64,000 nt of DNA from Megaleporinus macrocephalus (GCA_021613375.1 CM038720.1:1448069-1512068), one strand, 5' to 3'; positions 50,701-59,335 are shown, counted from the first letter of the stretch. Notes: generated by a model from the sequence alone, not told the origin. A program made the numbers and translations.

Positions 50701-51274
50701 CCATGACCAAAACCTTCACTAATTAGTGACTTAATTGACGATGTCTTCTTCCATTACCACTAACACCTCTATTATCAGCCAGCAGAAACAGTTCTGATCC
50801 TCCTTCTCTCCTCCTTCTCTCCTCCTTCTCTCCTCCTTATCTCCTCCTTCTCTCCTCCTTCTCTCCGCACAGTGCTGCGCCGTGGCCTTCATTGAAAAGC
50901 TGGACGCTCAGTCTCTGAACTTGAGTCCGGAGGATTTCGAGCGCTACATGTCCGGCCAGGTGTCTCCACGGAGACAGGACGATCCGGGCTCCTGGCCGCA
51001 GTCCGGCCCCAACGTCAACCCCGTCATCAGCCAGATAAACCGGACCCTGGACCTGCTGACGTGCCTGGAGAAGCGACAGCAGCAGGTTCTGGACGGAGCT
51101 GTCGCCATGCAGGCCGAGCTGGGCGAGTGGCAGGACAGCGTGGCTCGGGAAGTCCAGGACATCCTGGAGAAATTCCCGCTGGAGATCAAACCCCGTGCCT
51201 CAGCCATAGACGCTGAGAACGTGGAGAACGACAGACTGCCACCTCCGCTCCAGCCTCAGGTGTTCGCCGGCTAG
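31113..51274 (+). CDS. rabgef1: Rab5 GEF Rabex-5 (RABGEF1), complete
   Basis: Join 31113-31291, 32977-33173, 41675-41841, 44077-44158, 46055-46187, 48116-48207, 48305-48561, 50873-51274, giving 502 aa (human about 491). Rabex-5 activates Rab5 on early endosomes with Rabaptin-5 and binds ubiquitin. Domains: A20-type zinc finger with C19, C23, C35, C38 and the YYGN motif; a MIU-type helix ([20 protein letters not shown]); a membrane-targeting linker ([20 protein letters not shown]); a helical bundle; the VPS9 domain (about 215-385); and a C-terminal Rabaptin-binding region ending [12 protein letters not shown]323 and Y364 correspond to the catalytic D313 and Y354 of the human protein and are kept. 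The start ATG has A at -3 and gives the family N terminus. All junctions keep frame. The stretch after SPRRQ is the most divergent part. Kctd7 lies directly upstream, as in mammals. Confidence 0.96.
31320..31445 (+). mobile_element. Fragment of the foldback element family
   Basis: CACCAGCACAACACACACTA followed by CAGTGTCACTGCAGTGCTGA and ACCCACCTCCCTAATAGTAC matches 1205-1315 in the same orientation. It is preceded by a short TA run. Confidence 0.7.
31446..32200. mobile_element. Possible MITE with CGATACCGATCG-type ends
   Basis: GAGAGCCGATACCGATCGAG near 31450 and GATAACGATACATAGCCAAT near 32147 suggest worn inverted ends around AT-rich sequence. There is no coding signal. Tentative. Confidence 0.3.
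32455..32790. mobile_element. MITE with TAGGGGTGT / CAGCCCTA ends
   Basis: Begins TTAGGGGTGTGTTTAAAAAA, has AATCGAT and ATCGATTT inverted words inside, and ends GCGATACCCAGCCCTAATCC. These ends are typical of hAT-type non-autonomous elements. It lies in rabgef1 intron 2 of this numbering, between coding exons 1 and 2. Confidence 0.55.
32977..33173 (+). CDS. rabgef1: rabgef1 coding exon 2 (MIU tail and linker)
   Basis: The acceptor is TATAG at 32972-32976 and the donor is AAAG|GTATGA at 33174, leaving phase 1. Encodes [13 protein letters not shown], a Q- and S-rich segment, then [20 protein letters not shown] and ends APKK. Confidence 0.95.
33280..34960. repeat. 61-bp minisatellite, about 27 copies (locus 2)
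   Basis: Same unit as 6.96-8.25 kb (CAGTTTATATACAATACCTA), period 61 bp, same orientation, with copies almost identical within and between loci. Subtypes are marked by ACACTCAACC or ACATTCAACC. One variant, CATTCTACCTAATGAGAATC, recurs at about 33.97, 34.35 and 34.83 kb. It starts about 110 bp after a rabgef1 exon. Confidence 0.95.
34961..35593. other. rabgef1 intron between the 61-bp array and the cassette exon
   Basis: Becomes strongly pyrimidine-rich on the + strand from about 35440 to 35590, ending at the cassette-exon acceptor. No other exon was seen. Confidence 0.5.
35594..35740 (+). CDS. rabgef1: Candidate cassette exon of rabgef1, 49 codons
   Basis: The acceptor CCCCCAG at 35587-35593 follows a long pyrimidine tract, and the donor is GAAG|GTAGAT at 35741. 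It is 147 nt, open throughout, and enters and leaves in phase 1, exactly the phase of the flanking exons (33173 and 41675). It can therefore be included or skipped without changing the downstream frame. The insert is highly charged ([16 protein letters not shown]) and then reads [20 protein letters not shown]. It contains GRRESHGE, which resembles ESHEGK at the start of the next exon, so it could be an old exon duplication. Inclusion gives 551 aa. Use in transcripts is inferred. Confidence 0.6.
35930..37395. repeat. 28-29-bp minisatellite, about 50 copies
   Basis: GTGTAGTATCTCAGTATAGT recurs 29 bp apart (36305, 36334) with either ACTCTGTCT or ATCTATCT (28 bp) as the tail. The order of the two types is irregular. 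The left edge (35.93-36.24 kb) is more diverged and uses longer units, so the array probably grew from that end. Confidence 0.93.
37515..37970. repeat. TGTTGTGT / TG microsatellite
   Basis: GT-rich run of TGTTG, TGTGG and TATGTTGTGTG units, ending in a pure TG tract at about 37912-37955. The open frames it creates, rich in C and V or in T and H, are artefacts. Confidence 0.95.
38020..39290. other. rabgef1 intron, no gene seen
   Basis: TCCCCAAACTATTGATGGGCAGTG near 38366 (written here without claiming an exact end) looks like a Tc1-type terminus remnant. No coding exon was recognised. Confidence 0.4.
39300..41412. repeat. 30/21-bp minisatellite (GTAGTGAGCTGTAGTGTAAC)
   Basis: Two unit types alternate: 30 bp with CTCTGGTAACA and 21 bp with only T between copies. 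The first 600 bp are diverged with longer spacing, while 39.95-41.41 kb is regular. Periods divisible by three give long open frames that read [10 protein letters not shown]. The array ends about 260 bp before the rabgef1 exon at 41675. Confidence 0.93.
41675..41841 (+). CDS. rabgef1: rabgef1 coding exon 3 (after the optional cassette)
   Basis: The acceptor is TTTCAG at 41669-41674 and the donor is AAG|GTGAGA at 41842. Encodes [11 protein letters not shown], then [18 protein letters not shown] and ends SMANKK, matching the helical region after the linker in Rabex-5. Phase 1 in, phase 0 out. Confidence 0.94.
42080..43735. repeat. 27-bp minisatellite, about 60 copies
   Basis: Units read TTCACCTCCATCTCCTCCAC plus TCTGT, 27 bp each, almost pure pyrimidine on the + strand. 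Because 27 is divisible by three, a 608-aa frame (TSISSTLFF repeats) spans it, plus MEVRNRVEE frames on the minus strand. It sits in a rabgef1 intron. Polypyrimidine repeats with mirror symmetry can form triplex DNA. Confidence 0.95.
43736..44076. other. rabgef1 intron, nothing recognised
   Basis: Unique sequence leading to the acceptor at 44076. Confidence 0.4.
44077..44158 (+). CDS. rabgef1: rabgef1 coding exon 4
   Basis: The acceptor is TTTTAG at 44071-44076 and the donor is AAAG|GTGAGT at 44159. Encodes [20 protein letters not shown], then RLMTHFK, part of the helical bundle just before the VPS9 core. Phase 0 in, phase 1 out. Confidence 0.94.
44276..44352. repeat. TATG / TA / TG microsatellite
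   Basis: GTAT tetranucleotides pass into TA and then TG dinucleotides. Confidence 0.9.
44355..44732. mobile_element. hAT-like MITE
   Basis: TTAGGGCTGTTTATAGGCAA at the left and TCGTACACCCCTAAT at the right are short inverted ends. Paired internal words (CAATACGTATCGTGGTACAG; ATCCCGATAATCAATATTTC) fit a non-autonomous hAT element. No coding capacity. Confidence 0.55.
44735..44785. repeat. TG dinucleotide microsatellite
   Basis: About 24 TG units directly after the MITE. Confidence 0.95.
44935..45567. repeat. 29-bp minisatellite, about 22 copies (locus 1)
   Basis: Units contain GCTGAATGGGTGGAGCTAAA and CTGCTGTAG. The same unit forms a second array at 53.38-53.87 kb, 8 kb downstream, in the same orientation. 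Confidence 0.93.
45568..46054. other. rabgef1 intron, nothing recognised
   Basis: Unique AT-rich sequence before the exon at 46055. Confidence 0.4.
46055..46187 (+). CDS. rabgef1: rabgef1 coding exon 5 (start of VPS9 domain)
   Basis: The acceptor is CTACAG at 46049-46054 and the donor is CG|GTGAGG at 46188. Encodes [20 protein letters not shown] and [16 protein letters not shown], the conserved entry to the VPS9 domain. Phase 1 in, phase 2 out. Confidence 0.96.
46330..48112. repeat. GTTGGTGACTGT-type satellite abutting an exon
   Basis: About 1.78 kb of GGTGACTGTGTT, GATGGTGACAGTGA and GTTGGTGAC words arranged in higher-order units near 36-60 bp. It lacks stops in some frames on both strands, giving very long H/Q/T- or V/L/T-rich frames. 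The array ends about 4 bp before the AG of the rabgef1 exon at 48116. Confidence 0.95.
48116..48207 (+). CDS. rabgef1: rabgef1 coding exon 6 (VPS9)
   Basis: The acceptor is GTTGCAG at 48109-48115 and the donor is ACAG|GTAACT at 48208. Encodes [20 protein letters not shown], then [10 protein letters not shown]. Human Rabex-5 has RALRWVTPQMLCVPVNEDIP here, which fixes the junction. Phase 2 in, phase 1 out. Confidence 0.95.
48305..48561 (+). CDS. rabgef1: rabgef1 coding exon 7 (VPS9 catalytic part)
   Basis: The acceptor is CCTCAG at 48299-48304 and the donor is CTG|GTGAGA at 48562. Encodes [18 protein letters not shown], then [15 protein letters not shown] and [13 protein letters not shown]323 and Y364 of the predicted protein are the expected catalytic pair. 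The most strongly conserved exon of the gene. Confidence 0.97.
48562..49020. other. rabgef1 last intron, 5' part
   Basis: Unique sequence before the 51-bp array. Nothing recognised. Confidence 0.4.
49025..50272 (+). repeat. 51-bp minisatellite, about 24 copies, carrying AATAAA
   Basis: Period 51 bp (AAAAGCTCT at 49081 and 49132). Units contain ACTTACTCTATTAATACTGA and AATATTTAATAATAAAGTGT. Almost every unit carries an AATAAA in the sense direction of rabgef1. It lies in the intron before the last coding exon. Confidence 0.95.
50273..50872. other. rabgef1 last intron, 3' part
   Basis: An imperfect inverted pair is visible: GGTGGTTGTGTAACAGATCA near 50298 and CTGCTACACGACCACCTTCC near 50508, with the spacer about 200 bp, suggesting a short foldback element. 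A C-rich run lies at 50607-50630. A CTCCTTCT repeat (about 50800-50865) forms the polypyrimidine tract of the final acceptor. Confidence 0.55.
50873..51274 (+). CDS. rabgef1: rabgef1 last coding exon
   Basis: The acceptor is GCACAG at 50867-50872; the stop TAG is at 51272-51274. Encodes [20 protein letters not shown] (end of VPS9), a divergent segment, the helix [20 protein letters not shown], then [18 protein letters not shown] and ends [11 protein letters not shown]. Confidence 0.96.
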   Translation, partial: CCAVAFIEKLDAQSLNLSPEDFERYMSGQVSPRRQDDPGSWPQSGPNVNPVISQINRTLDLLTCLEKRQQQVLDGAVAMQAELGEWQDSVAREVQDILEKFPLEIKPRASAIDAENVENDRLPPPLQPQVFAG

Positions 51275-52199
51275 CAGGAGCAGCGGCGGAGTGGTGGAAG
51301 TCGATCGCAGTCGGTTGTGCCGCTTCCATCTCGTCGGGTTTGGTGGACTTCTGTTTGTTTAGCGTCCCTCGAAGCTCTTGCACTTTGCTGTCGGCGGCCG
51401 CTGGACTACAGTTCTGCGAGTGGAGCTGCAGCTACGGGCAGCAGAGAATCTGCAGAACTACAGTCCAGCTGTTCACCTGGACTTACATTATACAAACTAA
51501 CACACAGCACTAACATTACTAGTGTTCAACAGTAGATCAGGACCGCGCTGACCAGCCTCATCCACGTCCTGAGCGTCCACTCTGTAGCGTCTGCGGGTAC
51601 ACTAAACAAAAAAACGCTGAATTTACTTAATTATGCATCATTTCCTCATTAAATCTTACACAAACACTCATCAGCTGAACGTAGGACAGTGACGGAGAAA
51701 CGCTACAGGTTTGAAAATGTTCCTCTAGTTCAGATAAACATCTAAGTTCCAACTCAAACATTATATTTTATTATAATTATAATATAATATTATCATAATA
51801 TCCCATGTGACCCAATGAGTGAACTCATTAATAAGAGTTATTTTTAATTATATCGTAACACTGTATTTAAAAACCACAACAGATTCCGTTCATCAGACTT
51901 TATGCAAATTAATCTGGACAGCACGGAACGTCTACCCAATCAGAGGGCCAGCTGCATAGCTTCATGAAGGCGTTCATCTTGCACCAGTGTAAATGTGTAA
52001 ATACAGCACTAAGCTTCAGAAACTATTCCGATCTCTAAAAAGGGGGAGTAGAAGCTTCCTGGTCCGTTGATCTCCATGTTTGATGTTAGAGCTAATCAGA
52101 TTTAAGCTCAGAGAACGTTTAGGCCAAAGGAACATTCCTTATATGGGCGTGAATTAAATATTTGAAAATATTACATGTAACACGTGAAAATTATGGATC

Positions 52200-52648
52200 A
52201 GGTGAGTTCAGCATCTCCACTGATGTTTCAGAACTTCTACATAATTCAGGTGTAAACAGAGAGTGTTTTTAGTGTGAGGTGGTTCAGATGGTGTGTATAT
52301 ATAAACTGTATTTACTATGAAACCCACCAGTGAAGCTACACGTGTCTTCTGAGTTTATCTGGATGTTGATGGTAAAATGTGGAAGATCTGAAAATACTAG
52401 GTTTTCTTTGGGGACTATTTGAACCTCACAGCGTCCTGCATGTATCCCTCCACCATGAATGGAGTTTAAGACTGAGATCTTCTCTAAACATCATAAACAG
52501 CGTCTCAGAATCAGACATTGTATTTATAACATCTACTGTAAGAACTTTCTGTGAGGAGCTTTTAGAGGAGGACGTCTGGTTCCATTCACCTCCACTGTGA
52601 ACCTCGTTATGCAGAAATTTTGAAAAATTGGTGGAGTTCCTCTTTGAA
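52200..52648 (-). mobile_element. MITE family A, inverted near-complete copy
   Basis: It is the reverse complement of 5.79-6.29 kb. Shared words include AACATCTACTGTAAGAACTT and ACTGATGTTTCAGAACTTCT-like ends, and it ends AAAATTGGTGGAGTTCCTCT. It overlaps the presumed rabgef1 3'UTR. Confidence 0.75.
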
Positions 52649-53374
52649 CATGCGTGCTATGCTGCTGTGGAATGAAGTTCTGAGGAAAGGCTCTCCTTAG
52701 ACTACTGGTAAGGGATGTGTTGTCCTTTAGAAAAGCTTGAAATGAAATGTAGAGTATTGATTTACTGATATTGATTATTTCAGGTATACGTGCGGTACCT
52801 TTGTTTTTTGTTATGAATATGAATTTTGTTATTCTCTGTAGTGTTACTGTACCAGACTGTGGTTTGGTGTAAACATCTAAACGTAAACACTAGTTACAGA
52901 TTGTACACTGTATATACGGCTGAGCTGTTACCATGACTACAGGAGTATAAACTGAGTTTCTGTACTGCTATACTACTTTAAAGGGCCCGTATGTCACTGT
53001 TCTCCACGTTTCTGTGTTTGTGTAGCATGAATGCTTCTAATTCATCTCTGTATGAGCTGTTCCAGCCTCTCTTTCTCCTTTAAAGCTCATTTATACTCTC
53101 TTGTACTCAAAAGACCCCCTGATCTTTGGGCGGGGGTCCCACAGTGGCTGCTTGCTCACTCCTACCCTCTCCATAGTGGTGCTGATGTCAGTAATGATTT
53201 GGTTCATCAGCTCTTCTTCTTCTACTCTTTTCTAGTTTGGCAGATGGTTACAGCTGGAAGGCTGTAGAGGACCACCAGGGTGAACTAGTCTGCTACAGCG
53301 CCCCCCTGAGGCAGACCAGTGACGCAGCTCTAGTTAGTGAGGAGTACCGACCACAGCAGCTCACTGATGAACTC

Positions 53375-53872
53375 TGAGCTGAATGGGTGGAGCTAAACAG
53401 CTGTAGGCTGAATGGGTGGAGCTAAAGTGCTTTAGACTGAAAAGGTGGCGCTAAAGTGCTTTAGGCTGAATGGGTGGAGCTAAACTTGCATTGAACTGAA
53501 TGGGTGGAGCTAAACAGCTGTAGGCTGAATGGGTGGAGCTAAACTTGCATTGAACTTAGTGGGTGGAGCTAAACAGCTGTGAGCTGAATGGGTGGAGCTA
53601 AACTTGCATTGAACTGAGTGGGTGGAGCTAAACTGCTGTAGGCTGATTGGGTGAAGCTATACTGCTGTAGGCTGAATAGGTGGAGCTAAACAGCTGTAGG
53701 CTGAATGGGTGGAGCTAAACCGCTGTAGGCTGAATGGGTGGAGCTAAACAGCTGTAGGCTGAATGGGTGGAGCTAAACTGCTATAGGCTGAATAGGTGGA
53801 GCTAAACTGCTGTAGGCTGAATGGGTGGAGCTAAACTGCTGTAGGCTGAATGGGTGGAGCTAAACTGCTGTT
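53375..53872. repeat. 29-bp minisatellite, about 17 copies (locus 2)
   Basis: GCTGAATGGGTGGAGCTAAA units as at 44.94-45.57 kb. The first part is more diverged, with ACTTGCATTGAACTGA variants, while the last 250 bp matches locus 1 closely. Confidence 0.9.
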
Positions 53873-54136
53873 TGTGACATCACGAAAGCGCTTCATTCAG
53901 AATGGGCTGTTTCTGTGTTTGGACTGTGTGTGTCGGAGTTGATGGTTAGCGGTGACTCTTTTCTCATACGGGCCCTTTAACGAGGCTGTGTTGTGGTGCA
54001 GTGTTGTGTTTGGTAACAGTTGTATGATGTCACACTTCTCTCCGTGGTAACCAGGTACACAGACACTATACTCACACAGGTTTTGGGTGGAGTCTCACAC
54101 GTGTGATCTTTTGTGAGTGTTAAGTTTTATTTCTAG

Positions 54137-54142
54137 AATAAA
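54137..54142 (+). promoter_or_regulatory. Candidate rabgef1 poly(A) signal
   Basis: AATAAA after a TTTTATTTCTAG stretch; a second one lies at 54193-54198. Confidence 0.45.
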
Positions 54143-54214
54143 AGTCACTGACCGGCGTGACGCTGCTGTGAGCGTCTCTTTAATCAACACTCAATAAAAC
54201 CTTCAGTCAAGTAC

Positions 54215-55165
54215 TCTCCTGATCATTTCTCAATCATTTCTCAATCATTTCTCAATAATCTCTCAATAATCTCTCATCATTTCTCAATAATCTCTCAATA
54301 ATCTCTCATCATTTCTCAATCATTTCTTAGTAATCTCTCAATAATCTCTCATCATTTCTCAATAATCTCTCATCATTTCTCAATAATCTCTCATCATTTC
54401 TCAATAATCTCTCAATAATCTCTCATCATTTCTCAGTAATCTCTCAATAATCTCTCATCATTTCTCAGTAATCTCTCAGCATTTCTCAATCATTTCTCAA
54501 TAATCTCTCAATAATCTCTCATTTCTTAATAATCTCTCAATAATCTCTCAGCATTTCTTAATCATTTCTCAATAATCTCTCATCATTTCTCAATCTCTCA
54601 TAATTTCTCATTTCTCAATAATCTCTCATCATTTCTTAATCATTTCTCAATAATCTCTCAATAATCTCTCATCATTTCTCAGTAATCTCTCAATAATCTC
54701 TCATCATTTCTCAATAATCTCTCAATAATCTCTCATCATTTCTCAGTAATCTCTCAATAATCTCTCATCATTTCTCAATAATCTCTCGTCATTTCTCAAT
54801 CATTTCTCAATAATCTCTCAATAATCTATCATCATTTCTCTATAATCTCTCAATAATCTCTCATCATTTCTTAATAATCTCTCAGCATTTCTCAATCATT
54901 TCTCAATAATCTCTCAATAATCTCTCATTTCTTAATAATCTCTCAATAATCTCTCAGCATTTCTTAATCATTTCTCAATAATCTCTCATCATTTCTCAAT
55001 CTCTCATAATTTCTCATTTCTCAATAATCTCTCAATAATCTCTCATCATTTCTTAATCATTTCTCAATAATCTCTCAATAATCTCTCATCATTTCTCAAT
55101 AATCTCTCAATAATTTCTAATCATTCCTCAATCATTCCTCAATCATTCTTCAATCATTTCTCAAT
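54215..55165. repeat. Degenerate ATCTCTCA / ATTTCTCA array
   Basis: About 0.95 kb of AATAATCTCTCA and TCATCATTTCTCA words with local higher-order copies. Two blocks near 54.48-54.62 and 54.87-55.03 kb share the same unusual order, including CAATCTCTCATAATTTCTCA, about 400 bp apart. Confidence 0.9.
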
Positions 55166-55218
55166 AATCTCTCATCTCTCAGCACAGACCAACACTGACA
55201 CCTAGTGGCTGATCTGTG

Positions 55219-55227
<9 letters not shown>

Positions 55228-55282
<55 letters not shown>

Positions 55283-55294
55283 AATCCGGAATGT

Positions 55295-55357
<63 letters not shown>

Positions 55358-55371
55358 AATCCGGAATGTTG

Positions 55372-55404
<33 letters not shown>

Positions 55405-55449
55405 AATCCGGAATGTTGTCTCTCTCTCTCTCTTTTTAATCCGGAATGT

Positions 55450-55502
<53 letters not shown>

Positions 55503-55580
55503 AATCCGAAATGTTGTCTCTCTCTCTTTTCAATCCGAAATTTTGTCTCTCTCTCTCTCTCTCTTTTTAATCCGGAATGT

Positions 55581-55615
<35 letters not shown>

Positions 55616-55765
55616 AATCCGAAATTTTGTCTCTCTCTCTCTTTTTAATCCGGAATGTTGTCTCTCTCTCTCTCTCTCTCTCTTTTTAATCAGAAAGTTT
55701 GTCTCTCTCTCTCTTTTTAATCCGGAATGTTGTCTCTCTCTCTCTCTCTTTTTAATCCGGAATGT

Positions 55766-55826
<61 letters not shown>

Positions 55827-55939
55827 AATCTGAAAGTTTGTCTCTCTCTCTCTTTTTAATCCGGAATGTTGTCTCTCTCTCTCTTTTTAATCCGGAATGT
55901 TGTCTCTCTTTCTCTCTCTCTCTTTTTAATCCGGAATGT

Positions 55940-55996
<57 letters not shown>

Positions 55997-56072
55997 AATC
56001 CGAAAGTTTGTCTCTCTCTCTTTTTTTAATCCGGAATGTTGTCTCTCTCTCTCTCTTTTTAATCCGAAATGT

Positions 56073-56115
<43 letters not shown>

Positions 56116-56346
56116 AATCCGAAAGTTTGTCTCTCTCTCTCTTTTTAATCCGGAATGTTGTCTCTCTCTCTCTCTTTTTAATCCGGAATGTTGTCTCTCT
56201 TTCTCTCTCTCTCTTTTTAATCCGGAATGTTGTCTCTCTCTCTCTCTTTTTAATCCAGAATGTTGTCTCTCTCTCTCTCTTTTTAATCCGGAATTTTGTC
56301 TCTCTCTCTCTCTCTCTCTCTCTTTTTAATTCGGAATGTTGTCTCT
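55228..56346. repeat. CT tract array with fixed spacer
   Basis: CT dinucleotide runs of variable length alternate about 25 times with a conserved spacer TTTTTAATCCGGAATGTTGT or close variants (CCGAAAGTTTG, CCGAAATTTTG). Length varies in the CT part, not in the spacer. Open frames reading SLSLSLFLIRNVV are artefacts. Confidence 0.95.
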
Positions 56347-56659
56347 CCGGATGTAACCTGGATGGAACTCTTTAAACTGTGGATGTTCACCTGGGATTTT
56401 CCAAAGTGGCCCATTTAACAAACTCCTCCGAACTCCTGCTGCAGCACCTCCACCGTCTCCAGACGCTCTCAGATTAGAATATGGGTCAGTCTCTGTCTCC
56501 GGAGACGCGTCTCTCCTCTCCCTCTCGCGCTTCTCCTCCTCCTGTTTTCGGGGAATTGTGTCTGAAACATGCCGGACAGACTGTGGCTCCAACGTTCCGT
56601 GTTCTGAGCTATATTTCATTTATTGAAATATTTACTATTAAATCTGAATATAAACTTTC
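56347..56659. other. Unique sequence between two arrays
   Basis: Short open frames but no recognisable exon. Confidence 0.4.
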
Positions 56660-56671
56660 TAACGAAGTAAT

Positions 56672-56825
56672 CAGAGTTGATCAGAGTTGATCAGAGTTGA
56701 TCAGAGTTAATCAGAGTTGATCAGAGTTGATCAGAGTTGATCAGAGTTAATCAGAGTTGATCAGAGTTGATCAGAGTTGATCAGAGTTAATCAGAGTTGA
56801 TCAGAGTTGATCAGAGTTGATCAGA
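56672..56825. repeat. 10-bp repeat GATCAGAGTT, about 15 copies
   Basis: Perfect 10-bp units with an A-for-G change (GTTAATCA) at every fourth unit, giving a 40-bp higher-order period. GATC occurs in most units. Confidence 0.95.
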
Positions 56826-57439
56826 CAGACTCTGCTTGCTGGAGGGGTCAGTGATTATAGATTAGACTTATTTATTGTATTTATTACTGTATGAGAGTTT
56901 TTCTATTGTTGGACAAAATTTACTGTAAATAGGAATATTCTGTTTTTTACGGGACTCATGTTTTTAGTGACCTGGACACGGTGTTCACTATTAAATTAGA
57001 ATATAAATGATCAGTGGTGAATAATAATACACCCCGTTATTGGACAGAATTCCCTATTATATTGGAATATTTTTTACTTTTTGGACGTAATATTGAGTAC
57101 TGAATGGGAAAATTACATAATATTAAATATGACTACTGACTGGACACGCTATTCACTATTAAATTCTACTTTTTGGACAGTGTATTCCTTATTAGAATAA
57201 TCCAATTTTTGGACACAGTACTCACTATTAAATGAAACTACTCCAATTGTTGGATTCTATATTCAGTATTAAATGCGAATATTTCCATTTCTGGACACAA
57301 TATTTACTATTAAATGGGAATATTCAACTTTTTTATTGGACATACTCCTCTTCTTGGAATAGTTAATGGCCATTAATTAGGCATATTCTAATTTTTGTAC
57401 ACAGTATTCACTAATTATTGATAATATTCCACTTTTTAC
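56826..57439. repeat. Diverged precursor-like part of the 40-bp array
   Basis: Words such as TTCACTATTAAAT, GGACA and TCCAATTTTTGGAC recur irregularly. It looks like ancient, mutated copies of the 40-bp unit that is regular from 57440 on. Confidence 0.6.
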
Positions 57440-59335
57440 TGGAACAGATAATGACTACTGGACACAGTGTTCACTATTAAATAAAAATAATCCAATTTTG
57501 GAGACGGTACTCACTATTAAATAAAAATAATCAAATTTTGGAGACGGTACTCACTATTAAATAAAAATAATCCAATTTTGGAGACTGTACTCACTATTAA
57601 ATAAAAATAATCCAATTTTGGAGACAGTACTCACTATTAGATAAAAATAATCCAATTTTGGAGACGGTACTCACTATTAAATGAAAATAATCCAATTTTG
57701 GAGACAGTACTCACTATTAAATAAACATAATCCAATTTTGGAGACGGTTCTCACTATTAAATAAAAATAATCCAATTTTGGAGACTGTACTCACTATTAA
57801 ATAAACATAATCCAATTTTGGAGACAGTACTCACTATTAAATAAAAATAATCCAATTTTGGAGACGGTACTCACTATTAAATAAAAATAATCCAATTTAG
57901 GAGACGGTACTCACTATTAAATTAAAATAATCTAATTTTGGAGATGGTACTCACTATTAAATAAACATAATCCAATTTTGGATACGGTACTCACTATTAA
58001 ATGAAAATAATCTAATTTTGGATACGGTACTCACTATTAAATAAAAATAATCCAATTTTGGAGACTGTACTCACTATTAAATCAAAATAATCCAATTTTG
58101 GAGACGGTACTCACTATTAAATAAAAATAATCCAATTTTGGAGACGGTACTCACTATTAAATAAACATAATCCAATTTTGGAGACGGTACTCACTATTAA
58201 ATAAAAATAATCCAATTTAGGAGACGGTACTCACTATTAAATTAAAATAATCTAATTTTGGAGATGGTACTCACTATTAAATAAACATAATCCAATTTTG
58301 GATACGGTACTCACTATTAAATGAAAATAATCTAATTTTGGATACGGTACTCACTATTAAATGAAAATAATCTAATTTTGGATACGGTACTCACTATTAA
58401 ATGAAAATAATCTAATTTTGGATACGGTACTCACTATTAAATAAAAATAATCCAATTTTGGAGACGGTACTCACTATTAAATCAAAATAATCCAATTTTG
58501 GAGACGGTACTCACTATTAAATAAAAATAATCCAATTTTGGAGACTGTACTCACTATTAAATAAAAATAATCCAATTTTGGAGACGGTACTCACTATTAA
58601 ATAAAAATAATCCAATTTTGGAGACAGTACTCACTATTAAATGAAAATAATCTAATTTTGGAGATGGTACTCACTATTAAATAAACATAATCCAATTTTG
58701 GAGACAGTACTCACTATTAAATGAAAATAATCTAATTTTGGAGACTGTACTCACTATTAAATAAAAATAATCCAATTTTGGAGACAGTACTCACTATTAA
58801 ATAAAAATAATCCAATTTTGGAGACAGTACTCACTATTAAATGAAAATAATCTAATTTTGGAGACGGTACTCACTATTAAATAAAAATAATCCAATTTTG
58901 GAGACAGTACTCACTATTAAATGAAAATAATCTAATTTTGGAGACGGTACTCACTATTAAATAAAAATAATCCAATTTTGGAGACAGTACTCACTATTAA
59001 ATGAAAATAATCTAATTTTGGAGACTGTACTCACTATTAAATAAAAATAATCCAATTTTGGAGACGGTACTCACTATTAAATAAAAATAATCCAATTTTG
59101 GAGACAGTACTCACTATTAAATGAAAATAATCTAATTTTGGAGACGGTACTCACTATTAAATAAAAATAATCCAATTTTGGAGACAGTACTCACTATTAA
59201 ATGAAAATAATCTAATTTTGGAGACTGTACTCACTATTAAATAAAAATAATCCAATTTTGGAGACAGTACTCACTATTAAATGAAAATAATCTAATTTTG
59301 GAGACGGTACTCACTATTAAATAAAAATAATCCAA
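57440..59335. repeat. 40-bp satellite with higher-order structure, about 47 copies
   Basis: Units read GTACTCACTATTAAATAAAA plus ATAATCCAATTTTGGAGACG. A block of variant units marked by TCCAATTTAG at 57891 recurs at 58211, exactly 320 bp (8 units) later. From about 58.78 kb an 80-bp dimer alternates (ATGAAAATAATCTAATTTTG with ATAAAAATAATCCAATTTTG). Confidence 0.95.

Larger units (their letters stand above)
51275..54150 (+). other. rabgef1: rabgef1 3'UTR and flank
   Basis: No coding signal. AATAAA at 54137-54142, with GT-rich sequence before and after, is the best candidate end of a long 3'UTR. It includes a MITE copy (52.2-52.65 kb) and a 29-bp array (53.38-53.87 kb). The true end of the transcript cannot be read from sequence. 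Confidence 0.4.

Noticed and set aside
55205..56375. Leucine- and serine-rich frames resembling signal peptides
   Set aside because: Direct translation of CT repeats in three frames.
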